64,000 nt of DNA. It comes from Pseudorhodoferax sp. Leaf274. GTDB taxonomy: Bacteria > Pseudomonadota > Gammaproteobacteria > Burkholderiales > Burkholderiaceae_C. Shown in pieces: positions 17,842 to 25,692 of the stretch. Positions within the stretch are counted from its first letter, which is position 1. Each line of letters begins with the position of its first letter. The notes under the pieces are model-generated. The model had not been told where the DNA came from and made no database searches. It saw nothing but the letters and a program-made list of their open reading frames with translations. The stretch covers positions 175,250 to 239,249 of the forward strand of contig NZ_LMNA01000004.1 in the NCBI RefSeq assembly GCF_001422445.1, written 5' to 3'. A program made the position numbers and the translations under genes.

Positions 17842-18273
17842 CTAGTCGATGAACTGTTCGTTGCCGACCATGCCCATCTTCTTGACGCCCAGCCGCTGGG
17901 CGGCCGCCATGACGGAGGCCACGTGGCTGTACTCGACCAGCTTGTTGGGCTTGATGTGCACCTCGTCCTGGTCGCCCTGCGCGGCCACTTCGGCCAGCTT
18001 GGCCTCGACGGCGGCGTGGTTGGGCAGTGCCACCCGGTCCCAGCTCATGACGCCGTCGAAGTCGATGAACAGCTCGTGCACCACCGGCTCCTTGGTGGGC
18101 GGTGGCGGCTTGCCGGAAGGCATGTCCAGGTTCACCGAGTGCAGCTGGATCGGGATGGTGATGATCAGCATCACCAGCAGCACCAGCATCACGTCGATCA
18201 GCGGCGTCGTGTTGACATCGAGCATCACCTCGGGCTCGCTGCTCCCGGATGCGCTGCCTACGTTCATTCCCAT
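17842..18273 (-). CDS. exbD: ExbD-family biopolymer transporter subunit (second copy)
   Basis: Encodes 143 aa with a short cytoplasmic N-terminus, one transmembrane helix (LDVNTTPLIDVMLVLLVMLI) containing the proton-path Asp, and a periplasmic domain ending in the usual MAAAQRLGVKKMGMVG element. It works with ExbB to turn proton motive force into TonB motion. The periplasmic half is clearly diverged from the first copy, with a proline-rich PSGKPPPPTKEP linker, while the first seven residues are identical. Spacing is 15 bp from copy 1 and 10 bp to the TPR gene. Confidence 0.92.
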   Translation of the reverse strand: MGMNVGSASGSSEPEVMLDVNTTPLIDVMLVLLVMLIITIPIQLHSVNLDMPSGKPPPPTKEPVVHELFIDFDGVMSWDRVALPNHAAVEAKLAEVAAQGDQDEVHIKPNKLVEYSHVASVMAAAQRLGVKKMGMVGNEQFID

Positions 18274-18288
18274 GTCGTGCTCCCTGGC

Positions 18289-18714
18289 TCAGCCACCGCG
18301 CGCCGGAGGCTCGGTGACGAAACTGATCTTGGCGATGCCGGCGCGCTGGCTGGCCACCATCACGCGGCCGACCGATTCGTAGCGCGCCTTGCTGTCGCCG
18401 CGGATGTGCACCTCGGGCTGCGGGTTCTTGACCGACTCGGTCTTGAGCCGCGCCACCAGCGCCTCGGTGTCGGGCACCAGCGTGGTGTTCCAGTACACCT
18501 CGCCGCCCTGGGTGACCGACAGCTCGATGTTCTCGGGCTTGGTCTGGCGCACGACGTTGGTCTCCTTGGGCAAGGACACCGTCATCGTCTGCGTGGCCAC
18601 GGGGATGGTGATGAGGAAGATGATCAGCAGCACCAGCATCACGTCCACCAGGGGCGTGGTGTTGATGGTGGAGACCACATCGTCTTCAGCGGAGGAACCG
18701 ACGTTCATGCCCAT
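18289..18714 (-). CDS. exbD: ExbD-family biopolymer transporter subunit (first copy)
   Basis: Encodes 141 aa with one N-terminal membrane helix, STINTTPLVDVMLVLLIIFL, whose Asp is the conserved protonatable residue, and a periplasmic domain (SVTQGGEVYWNTTLVPDTEA, then VMVASQRAGIAKISFVT). It pairs with ExbB, encoded 25 bp upstream. The protein begins MGMNVGS, exactly like the following exbD, which points to a tandem duplication. Two-ExbD TonB systems are known in Xanthomonas, where the extra copy is needed for only some functions. Confidence 0.93.
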   Translation of the reverse strand: MGMNVGSSAEDDVVSTINTTPLVDVMLVLLIIFLITIPVATQTMTVSLPKETNVVRQTKPENIELSVTQGGEVYWNTTLVPDTEALVARLKTESVKNPQPEVHIRGDSKARYESVGRVMVASQRAGIAKISFVTEPPARGG

Positions 18715-18739
18715 GGTGGGTGCTCCAGAACGCGGCCGC

Positions 18740-19582
18740 TCAGGCCTTGGGCGCGCGGATGGCCGCGCCCATCAGCACGCCGTGCAGGTCGGCTGCGAAG
18801 GTGCGCACCTCGTCCATCACGGACTTGTTGCGGTTGACCAGCCAGTTGTAGCCCAGCACCGCCGGCACCGCCACGCCCAGGCCGATGGCCGTCATGATCA
18901 GCGCCTCGCCCACCGGGCCGGCGACCTTGTCGATGGACGCCTGGCCGGCCACGCCGATGGCGGTCAGCGCCTGCAGGATGCCCCACACCGTGCCGAACAG
19001 GCCGATGAAGGGCGAGGTGGAGCCCACGGTGGCCAGGAAGCCCAGGCCGCCCTGCACGCGGCGGTTGACCTGGCCCACGGCGCGGTCGACCTGCATCGTG
19101 ACCCAGCTGCTGCGGTCGATGTGCTCGGTCAGCGTGCCCTCGTGGTGCTCGGAGGCCTCGATGGCGGACTGCGCGACGAAGCGGAATGCGCTGCCGTCCT
19201 GCAGCCCCTTCACGCCATCGGCCAGCGTGGGGTTCTTGAAGAAGCTGCCGCGCACGCGGTCGGCCTCGGCGGCCAGCTTGCGCGTGTCCCACAGCTTGGT
19301 CATGAGGATGTACCAGCTGCCCATGGACATGATCAGCAGCAGCGCAAGCACGCCCTTGGAGACGGCATCGCCGTGGCTGATCATGGCCTTCAGGCCGTAG
19401 GGGTTGTCGGCAGGCGCGGCGGCGGCAGGCGCGGCTGCATCGGCGGGCGCCTCGGCGGCCTGCACCGCGGCGGCGGGCGCTGCGGTGGTGTCGGCCGCCT
19501 GGGCATGGGCCGACAACGGGGAGGCCGCGAAGGCGGCAACGAGGGCGATGGCGGCCAACAGGCCGGGGAGACGAGAGGTCAT
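18740..19582 (-). CDS. exbB: ExbB/TolQ proton channel protein
   Basis: Encodes 280 aa from ATG 19582, preceded by AGGAG. The longer open frame upstream reads into the tonB 3' region and is not expected to be translated. A signal peptide and an Ala-rich periplasmic extension (about residues 1-60) come first, as in the long ExbB proteins of beta/gammaproteobacteria. Three membrane helices follow, with VGSTSPFIGLFGTVWGILQA and GEALIMTAIGLGVAVPAVLGYN forming the MotA/TolQ/ExbB core. It energises TonB in the inner membrane. Gap to tonB is 76 bp. Confidence 0.94.
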   Translation of the reverse strand: MTSRLPGLLAAIALVAAFAASPLSAHAQAADTTAAPAAAVQAAEAPADAAAPAAAAPADNPYGLKAMISHGDAVSKGVLALLLIMSMGSWYILMTKLWDTRKLAAEADRVRGSFFKNPTLADGVKGLQDGSAFRFVAQSAIEASEHHEGTLTEHIDRSSWVTMQVDRAVGQVNRRVQGGLGFLATVGSTSPFIGLFGTVWGILQALTAIGVAGQASIDKVAGPVGEALIMTAIGLGVAVPAVLGYNWLVNRNKSVMDEVRTFAADLHGVLMGAAIRAPKA

Positions 19583-19658
19583 GGAATCAACTCCTGCGCA
19601 GGTGGGGATGGAGGGACCGGTGGCGGTGGGGGATCGATGGGAACGGGTGGGGCTGCGT

Positions 19659-20333
19659 TTATTCGATGCGGAACTTGAACTCCTGTTCGAACACGTGCTC
19701 GCCCGGGCACTCGTAGGTGCGCTGCAGCGTCTGCGTGATGGCCGCGATGAGCTCGCGCTGGGCCTTGCGGTCGCTGGCGCCACGCATCTGCGCGCTCCTG
19801 ACCTCGACGGCGCTGACGCGGCCGGACTTCACCGTGGCCAGCACGCGGAAGGTGGCGTCGCCGGTCCATTCGATGTCGGGCACGGCGGGCGTGCCCATCT
19901 TCGTGCAGACCATGGCGGCGGTGATCCTGGCCGGTGCAGGTACGGGTGGCGGGGGCACCGGGGCCGGTGCCGGCGCAGGCGTCGGTGCCGGGGGCGCGGC
20001 GGCCACCACCTCGCGCACGGCGGGCGGCGTCTCGCTCACCGGTGCCTGGATGGCATTGGGCGGCGGCGGCGCGGCGACCTGCACTTCGGGCGGCGGCACG
20101 AATGGCGGCGGCGGGGCCTTCATGTCGGGTGGCGGCGGCACGATGCGCTCGGGCGGCGGCGGCGGCTTGACCTGCTCCTCCACCACCTTCACGTCGATGG
20201 GGCCGGCCACGGCCTCGACGGCCTTGCGCGCCAGGCCGCTGGCCAGGGCCCAGCCGATCAGCAGGTGGATCAGCACGACGATGCCGATCCCGGTGAAGCG
20301 CGAGGCGCCCTGCTTTTCCTGCGTGAAGTTCAT
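19659..20333 (-). CDS. tonB: Energy transducer TonB
   Basis: Encodes 224 aa. One N-terminal membrane anchor (TGIGIVVLIHLLIGWALASG) is followed by a long Pro-rich spacer (about residues 55-135) with PPPPPERIVPPPPDMKAPPPP-type runs, and a C-terminal domain with GTPAVPDIEW and TLQRTYECPGEHVFEQEFKF. The C-terminal part has the mixed alpha/beta TonB fold, but YP-containing box motifs are not obvious. It transmits inner-membrane energy to outer-membrane receptors. AGGGGG precedes the ATG. It is the first gene of the minus-strand series; no receptor gene is in the window, so the partner is unknown. Confidence 0.9.
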   Translation of the reverse strand: MNFTQEKQGASRFTGIGIVVLIHLLIGWALASGLARKAVEAVAGPIDVKVVEEQVKPPPPPERIVPPPPDMKAPPPPFVPPPEVQVAAPPPPNAIQAPVSETPPAVREVVAAAPPAPTPAPAPAPVPPPPVPAPARITAAMVCTKMGTPAVPDIEWTGDATFRVLATVKSGRVSAVEVRSAQMRGASDRKAQRELIAAITQTLQRTYECPGEHVFEQEFKFRIE

Positions 20334-20735
20334 GCGGCCCCCTGCTTCAGCGGTGTGGAGTTCGGTCGGTGCGGGATGGATGTCTGGTGCATGGTGGTAG
20401 CGACGCCCGTTTGCTGATCAAGGGCCTCCCGGGTCCGGTGGCGCTCGCGCTGCACACGGGTCTGGATGGCGGTTGCGGCCATTTTTCGCAGCGCGCCCGG
20501 TCTGCCGCAAAAGCATTTGCGCGCGACCTCGACTGGTGAACACGGCCACCGGCCAGGGGCGTGGCCGCTCACACGCAGCGCCTGCCCGCAATGCGGGCAG
20601 TCCCGCGGGCGCAGGGTTTTCCGCAGGCTTTCGGCATACCGCTTGCTCGACCATCCGCACGATCCGCGGCCCGCCCCAAACCGATGCCACGGCAGATTTC
20701 AGCAAGTGTTTTGTTTGTTTCTCGAGGTGCCCACC
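20334..20735. promoter_or_regulatory. 402-bp divergent intergenic region, tonB / IclR regulator
   Basis: No gene is supported here. The spacer must contain the promoter of the tonB-exbBDD series (minus) and that of the IclR regulator (plus). A short AT-richer stretch (20706-20722, TGTTTTGTTTGTTT) lies just before the regulator. A Fur-like 19-bp box was looked for and not found. A perfect palindrome at 20582-20600 is listed separately. Confidence 0.5.
20582..20600. repeat. 19-bp perfect palindrome, candidate operator
   Basis: CTGCCCGCA-A-TGCGGGCAG has 9-bp arms and a single central base, in the tonB/IclR divergent spacer. The odd-length perfect symmetry suits a dimeric regulator-binding site. 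Whether the adjacent IclR protein binds here is not shown. Confidence 0.4.
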
Positions 20736-21563
20736 ATGGAAAGAAGCGTTCCCATCCGTTCCGTCAGCCGCAGCATCGCCGTCCTGCAGGCCATCAACCG
20801 TGGCGACTGGCTCACCGTGATGGAGATCTCCAAGGCCGTGGACCTGCCCTACCCGACGACGTTCCGCATCATCCAGACGCTGATGCACGAAGGCCTGGTG
20901 GTCTGCGAGGCCAGCTGCAAGCGCTACCGCGTCACCGCGCTGGTGCAGTCGCTGGCCCAGGGCTATGCCGACCAGGGCAGCCTGGTCGACGCGTTGCGCC
21001 CGCGCATGGTGGAGCTCACGCGCAAGCATTCCTGGCCCATCTCGCTGACCACGCACGTGGGCCGCAGCATGGTGGTGCGCGATTCCACGCACTCGCTGAG
21101 CTCGCTGACCTTCTGGAACTACGCGCCGGGCTTCTGCCTGCCGCTGCTGGAGTCCGCGTCGGGCCACGCCTTCCTGGCGCATGCGCCCTCGCACAAGCGC
21201 ATCGCGCTGCTGGAGGGCCTGGAGGCGTACGAGCGGCGCTCGCCGCTGCTGGACATGTTCAAGTCCGAGAAGCTGGTGCAGAACATCCGCGACAACGGCT
21301 ACGCCACCTGGGAACGCAACCCGCACGCGCAGGTGCCCGGCAAGACCTCGTCGATCGCGGTGCCGCTGTTCGACCATGGCGAGGTGGTGGGCGCGCTGTC
21401 GCTGGTGTTCTTCGCCTCGGCACTGCCGATGGCCGAAGCGGTGCGCCGCTACGCCGACGACCTGAAGGACGCGGCGCAACGGCTGTCCGACGACGCGCTG
21501 GCGCCGCCGGCCTACATGGTGCAGCCCGTGCCCGCACGCACCGCCGAACTCGCGATGCATTGA
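20736..21563 (+). CDS. IclR-family transcriptional regulator (A)
   Basis: Encodes 275 aa from ATG 20736, preceded by GAGG; the upstream extension of the open frame is not conserved-looking. The N-terminal winged helix-turn-helix covers SVSRSIAVLQAINRGDWLTV to the RYRVT wing (about residues 8-70). A C-terminal effector domain follows, with GKTSSIAVPLFDHGEVVGALSL near residues 205-226, the standard IclR ligand-domain strand. IclR proteins typically control adjacent aromatic-acid or carboxylate catabolic operons, as activators or repressors. It is divergent from tonB and convergent with a second IclR gene. Confidence 0.93.
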   Translation: MERSVPIRSVSRSIAVLQAINRGDWLTVMEISKAVDLPYPTTFRIIQTLMHEGLVVCEASCKRYRVTALVQSLAQGYADQGSLVDALRPRMVELTRKHSWPISLTTHVGRSMVVRDSTHSLSSLTFWNYAPGFCLPLLESASGHAFLAHAPSHKRIALLEGLEAYERRSPLLDMFKSEKLVQNIRDNGYATWERNPHAQVPGKTSSIAVPLFDHGEVVGALSLVFFASALPMAEAVRRYADDLKDAAQRLSDDALAPPAYMVQPVPARTAELAMH

Positions 21564-21568
21564 GCGGT

Positions 21569-21587
21569 TGCGAACGCCGCGTTCGCA
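21569..21587. repeat. 19-bp perfect palindrome between convergent IclR genes
   Basis: TGCGAACGC-C-GCGTTCGCA begins 5 bp after the first IclR stop codon. It could form a short terminator hairpin for both converging genes. It also contains GCGAAC and GTTCGC, the arms of the motif seen in other spacers, in reversed order. Confidence 0.45.
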
Positions 21588-21614
21588 GCGGCCGTGGCGC
21601 GCCGCGCCGCGGGC

Positions 21615-22430
21615 TCAGAACGCCGCGGGCACCGGCTCCCCGGCGGCGCGCTGCTCGTAGGCGATCTGCGCCGGGTGCCGCGCGGCGATCTCGTGCGCCA
21701 GGCGCTGCAGCCGTGGCGCGTACGAAGCGCGCAGCCGGTCGGTGTTGCGCATGGTGGACTTGATGTAGCGCATCACGATGCCGCCCACGGGCCGGCCCGC
21801 CAGCAGCAGCGGCACGCCCAGGTTGCCCTCGCGGTAGTGGTCGAACTCCAGGTGGCAGAACCCGTCGTCGTGCACGCGCGCCACCAGGTCGCGCACCTGC
21901 TCGCGGTCGAAGCGCACGGGGTTGTCCGGGTTGGCCGATGCCAGGCCCTCGTTGACGATGGACTCGCGCTCCGCCGGGCCGCAATGGGCCAGGTAGCAGT
22001 AGCCGCAGGTGGACAGCAGGATGGGCAGCGAGGCGCCCACGCCGTAACGGATCAGCGCCAGCGGCGAGTCGTGGTCGGTGTTGAGCCGCACCACCATCTC
22101 GGTGCCGCGCGGGGTGCTCAGCGCGATCGACCAGCCCAGCTCGCGCTGGGCTTCGGCCAGCAGCGGCCGGGCGATCTCGATGAGCAGGTCTTCGTCGCGA
22201 AAGCCCGCCGCCAGCCCGCGCACCAGGCTGGTGAGGCGGTAGATGTCGCTGCCCGGCAGCTTGTCCACATAGCCTTCGCCGGCCAGCGTGTGCAGCAGCC
22301 GGTAGGCCGTGGCGCGCGGCACCGCGATGCCTTGCGCCACCTGCGACACGGTGCTGTCGCCGTGCTGGTTCAGGAAGGTGATGGCGCGCAGCGCCTTCTT
22401 GAGTGACTTGATCTCGTCGCGGTCTGCCAT
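21615..22430 (-). CDS. IclR-family transcriptional regulator (B)
   Basis: Encodes 271 aa. ATG 22430 (MADRDEIKSLKKALRAI) is chosen because IclR proteins begin just before the KALRAITFLN helix; an in-frame extension to 22511 would overlap the transporter gene. The winged HTH spans SLKKALRAITFLNQHGDSTV to YRLTS. The ligand domain has LSTCGYCYLAHC and GVPLLLAGRPVGGIVMRY. It is 58 bp downstream of the MFS gene on the same strand, so it probably controls the MFS/FAD-oxidase pair. The sequence is clearly different from regulator A, suggesting a separate effector. Confidence 0.93.
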   Translation of the reverse strand: MADRDEIKSLKKALRAITFLNQHGDSTVSQVAQGIAVPRATAYRLLHTLAGEGYVDKLPGSDIYRLTSLVRGLAAGFRDEDLLIEIARPLLAEAQRELGWSIALSTPRGTEMVVRLNTDHDSPLALIRYGVGASLPILLSTCGYCYLAHCGPAERESIVNEGLASANPDNPVRFDREQVRDLVARVHDDGFCHLEFDHYREGNLGVPLLLAGRPVGGIVMRYIKSTMRNTDRLRASYAPRLQRLAHEIAARHPAQIAYEQRAAGEPVPAAF

Positions 22431-22488
22431 GGGTCCGTCGTTCGTTCGGCGGCACCGCGGCCCCTGCGGTGTCCGGACGCCGGAGCGT

Positions 22489-23766
22489 TCAGTGCGATGC
22501 CTTGAAGGCACTGGGGTAACGCCCCAGGCCCAGCAGCAGCAAGGGGCCGATCACGAGCAGCATGGCCGAGGCCAGCAGCGCATCGTGGTAGCTGCCCTTG
22601 AAATCATAGACGAGCCCGAACGCCATCGGGCCGATGCCGGAAGCCAGCGAGAAGCCGGTCCACTGCCAGGCGTAGATCTGCCCGTAGTTGCGCGTGCCGA
22701 AGTAACGCAGGCACAGGTAGGCGATGAGGTCGAACTCGGCACCGCCGGCCAGGCCGATCAGCGCCACTGCCAGGCCCGGGTACTGCCCGTAGGCCAGCAA
22801 CACGCAGGCCACGGTCGGCGGCATCAGCAACGCCAGCGCCACGGCCGGGCCCCAGAAGCGGTCCAGCAGCCAGCCGGCCAGCAGGCGGCCCAGCATCACG
22901 TTCAGGCCCAGCAGGCTGGCATAGCCCACGGCCTCGGCCACGGGCATGCCGCCATCGGTCAGCAGCGGCACCAGGTTGGGAATGAGCCCGGCCACCGCCA
23001 GGCAGATGGCCCAGAAACCGAGCAGCAGCAGCCAGAAGTGGCGCGTGCGCAGGGCCTCGGCCAGCGTCAGGCCTTCGCCCTGGGGCGACGCGCCCGGCCG
23101 GGCCGCTGCACCCGGCTTTTCGCGGAACAGCAGCCAGACCGCCGGCATCGCCACCAGCAAGATGGACAGCGCCATCGCCACGTAGCCCATGCGCCAGCCG
23201 TGGGCAGCGACCACGCCGTTGAGCAGCGGCGGCGCGACCAGCGCCGTCACCCCGGTGCCACTGAGCGCCACGCCCAGCGCCAGGCCACGGCGCTGCACGA
23301 ACCAGGAGGCGATGCCGCGCGACCAGGCCAGCGGCGTGGTGGCCACGCCCAGCACCGCGAAGAGGAACCAGTTGGCCTGCCACAGCGTGGTCGAGCCGGT
23401 CTGCGCGGCCAGGCCCAGGAAGCCCAGCGCCAGGCCGGCCTGGCTGGCCAGCGCGACCGGGCGCACGCCGAAGCGGTCGATCAGCCAGCCCGCCGCCCAG
23501 GCACTGCACATCACGCCCAGCATCGAGAACGTGAAGCCGCTCTGGATCACGGAGCGCGACCAGCCGAACTCGGCCGCCAGCGGCTTGGCGAAGATGCCCA
23601 GCGTGTAGAACGGCAGCGCGGTCAGCCCCAGGGCCACGCCCAGCCAGGCGGCGAGCACCACGCGCCAGGCGCCTGCCCGGCGGAATTCACCGATGCCGTC
23701 GTGCACCGCATGCACCTCGGTTGTGCGCTCGGCGGGACGGCTGGTGGCCAAAGAGGGTTGCTGCAT
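22489..23766 (-). CDS. MFS transporter, OFA/oxalate-formate-antiporter-like (copy 2)
   Basis: Encodes 425 aa with about twelve membrane helices. After a 27-residue hydrophilic start it aligns by eye with copy 1 at 5341: GEFRRAGAWRVVLAAWLGVA matches GEFRRGWPIVLAAFLGVG, and the LPFYTLG, LALGVALSGTG and GGAEFDLIAYLCLRYFGTRN regions also correspond. An insert in the central loop (GAAARPGASPQGEGL) separates the two six-helix halves. Likely carries an organic acid related to, but different from, the copy 1 substrate. It lies 52 bp downstream of the paralogous FAD oxidase gene, so they probably form an operon with IclR regulator B. Confidence 0.88.
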   Translation of the reverse strand: MQQPSLATSRPAERTTEVHAVHDGIGEFRRAGAWRVVLAAWLGVALGLTALPFYTLGIFAKPLAAEFGWSRSVIQSGFTFSMLGVMCSAWAAGWLIDRFGVRPVALASQAGLALGFLGLAAQTGSTTLWQANWFLFAVLGVATTPLAWSRGIASWFVQRRGLALGVALSGTGVTALVAPPLLNGVVAAHGWRMGYVAMALSILLVAMPAVWLLFREKPGAAARPGASPQGEGLTLAEALRTRHFWLLLLGFWAICLAVAGLIPNLVPLLTDGGMPVAEAVGYASLLGLNVMLGRLLAGWLLDRFWGPAVALALLMPPTVACVLLAYGQYPGLAVALIGLAGGAEFDLIAYLCLRYFGTRNYGQIYAWQWTGFSLASGIGPMAFGLVYDFKGSYHDALLASAMLLVIGPLLLLGLGRYPSAFKASH

Positions 23767-23818
23767 GGGAGGTCTCGGTGTGGTGCTCGGAAGTGGTGCG
23801 CAAGCGGAAAGACAGGCC

Positions 23819-25417
23819 TCACGCCTGCAGGCCCAAGGCGCCCGGGTTCATGAGATGGTGCGGATCGAGCTGGGCCTTGAGCGCGCGCAGCAACACGAGG
23901 GCCTGCGGGTCCAGCCGTTCGGCGAAGGGGTAGGCGCGGCCGATCTGGAAATGGGCTGCGCCATGGGCTGCGAACAGACCGACCAGCGCCTGCTTGAGGT
24001 CGGCGGCCAGGGCCGAAGCCGGCGCGTTCGGCAGGTGCGCCGAAACCTGCCGCAGGTGCTCTGCACCGAGCACGGCCTCGTGGTACGTGGCCGGCGCTTC
24101 GGGCCAGTACAACGCGATCTCGTACAGCAACCCGGTGGAGGACACGGTTGCAAACATCGTGCCGAGCCACACGCCCAGGCGCTCCATCTCGGCGCGGCGT
24201 TGCGCCTGCAGGGCCAGCAGCGCGGCATGGAAGGCCGGCACGCTGGCGTGCGGCAGGATGCCATGCACCGGCACCCAGCGTTCGCCGTTCGGCCCGAGGA
24301 TGTTGGTCAGCGGCGCGAACGGCATCGCCCGCACGAAGCCGGGCACGCTGTTGGCGATCTCCTGGCCGCGCGCCAGTGCCAGCGTGCGCAGCCGCTGCGC
24401 CTTGGCACGGGCCTCGGCCGCGCTCGCGCCCTCGACGATGAAGTGCGCCATGTAGGCACCGCTGGCCAGCACCCTGTCGCCGGCCGCCAGCATGCGCAGC
24501 AGCTGGCGCACGCCGGCCAGCGCGCTCGGCGCCGCGCCGAACACCTTGGCCGCGATGCGCAGCCTGGAGCCCAGGCCCTCCTGCTTGCCGATCTGGCCCT
24601 GCGACAGCGCCCTGTCCAGGCCGAAGCTCTCGTCCTCCAGGCCCTCCAGCGCCGCCAGGCGCAGGCAGGCGTGGAAGCTGGCGAAATCCGGGAACGCGAA
24701 CGACAGCGCCTCGAACTGGCTGCGCGCCGCGACCAGCGGCAGCCGGATGGCCGCCTTCATGCCCAGCGCGCCGCAGTCGCCCGTGAACAGGCCGGTGAGG
24801 TCGGGGCCGTAGTGGCGCGTGGCCGTGCTGATGCCGGTGCGCAGCAGCTCGCCCGAGGCCAGCACCACGTCGACCGACAGCACCGACTGCGCCGAGATGC
24901 CGTGGCTGGCGCTGCCATGGCTCAGCGCGTTCTGGCTCACGCTGCCGCCGATGCTGGCCACCAGGCCGGAGAACGGGCCCCAGAACGGCGTGCGCAGGCC
25001 GTGCTCGGCCAGCCGCGTGCGCAGCGCGGCCCAGGTGACGCCGGCGCCGACGGTGACCACCGCGTTCGGGACGTCGACCTCGATGCTGTCCAGCCCGCCC
25101 AGGTCGAACAGCACATGGCCACCGGCCTGCAGCAGGTAGCCGTCGGTGTAGGACGCGCCACCGCCGCGCGGCACCATCGCCACGCCGGCGGCAGCGCAGG
25201 CGCGCACCGCCTGCTGCAGCGCGGCGACGCTGCGCGGGCGCACGGCGGCCTGCGGACGGCCGCCCTGGCGGTAGACGTCGTGCGCCAGCACCGCCAGTTG
25301 CGCGGCATCGGTGACCACGCCATCGGCGCCCACGGCAGCGCGCAGCTGCGGGACCAGGTCGCCGCCGCAGGGGACGGACGAGGCGAGCTCCAGCTCGCAT
25401 TGGGCAAGTGCATTCAT
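23819..25417 (-). CDS. FAD-binding oxidase, vanillyl-alcohol-oxidase / GlcD superfamily (copy 2)
   Basis: Encodes 532 aa from ATG 25417; the longer frame to 25888 reads a low-complexity Arg/Pro-rich stretch that overlaps the opposite-strand gene and is rejected. The FAD loop PRGGGASYTDGYLL and LRTPFWGPFSGLVASIGGSV match copy 1 at the same places, as do YGPDLTGLF and the C-terminal FQIGRAYPF and LDPHHLMNPGALG. The two proteins are full-length paralogues. It oxidises an unknown alcohol, phenol or hydroxy acid. It is divergent from the amine oxidase gene and upstream of MFS copy 2. Confidence 0.88.
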   Translation of the reverse strand: MNALAQCELELASSVPCGGDLVPQLRAAVGADGVVTDAAQLAVLAHDVYRQGGRPQAAVRPRSVAALQQAVRACAAAGVAMVPRGGGASYTDGYLLQAGGHVLFDLGGLDSIEVDVPNAVVTVGAGVTWAALRTRLAEHGLRTPFWGPFSGLVASIGGSVSQNALSHGSASHGISAQSVLSVDVVLASGELLRTGISTATRHYGPDLTGLFTGDCGALGMKAAIRLPLVAARSQFEALSFAFPDFASFHACLRLAALEGLEDESFGLDRALSQGQIGKQEGLGSRLRIAAKVFGAAPSALAGVRQLLRMLAAGDRVLASGAYMAHFIVEGASAAEARAKAQRLRTLALARGQEIANSVPGFVRAMPFAPLTNILGPNGERWVPVHGILPHASVPAFHAALLALQAQRRAEMERLGVWLGTMFATVSSTGLLYEIALYWPEAPATYHEAVLGAEHLRQVSAHLPNAPASALAADLKQALVGLFAAHGAAHFQIGRAYPFAERLDPQALVLLRALKAQLDPHHLMNPGALGLQA

Positions 25418-25692
25418 CGGCTCGGTGCCCGGCGGGCGGCACGGTGCGGGGTTGGGGAACGCAGGCCGGCACCGGCCTGCAACTGGACCGCACGCTAACC
25501 GCGGCCGCGATCGCGGGCCACTGCGCCGGCGCCGGTGTTCGCACCGCGAGGACCCCCGCCACCACCTGACCGCTGCGCGAACACGGCGCCAGGCCGACAT
25601 GCGTGCACCGCCGCGCGGTGGTTCACTGCGGCCGGACTGGCGCTGCTCGGCGCCATGGATGGCAGCCGCCCCACGCGGGCAAGGGAGCAGTG
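25418..25692. promoter_or_regulatory. 275-bp divergent region, FAD oxidase 2 / amine oxidase
   Basis: No gene is supported. Two imperfect copies of GTTCGC-N3-GCGAAC lie 31 bp apart: 25537-25551 (GTTCGC-ACC-GCGAGG) and 25568-25582 (GACCGC-TGC-GCGAAC), each matching 10 of 12 positions. They are plausible operators for one of the two IclR regulators and are close to where promoters for both divergent genes must be. Confidence 0.45.

Noticed and set aside
20334..20735. Fur box upstream of tonB
   Set aside because: No 19-bp GATAAT-type inverted hexamer was found in the spacer.
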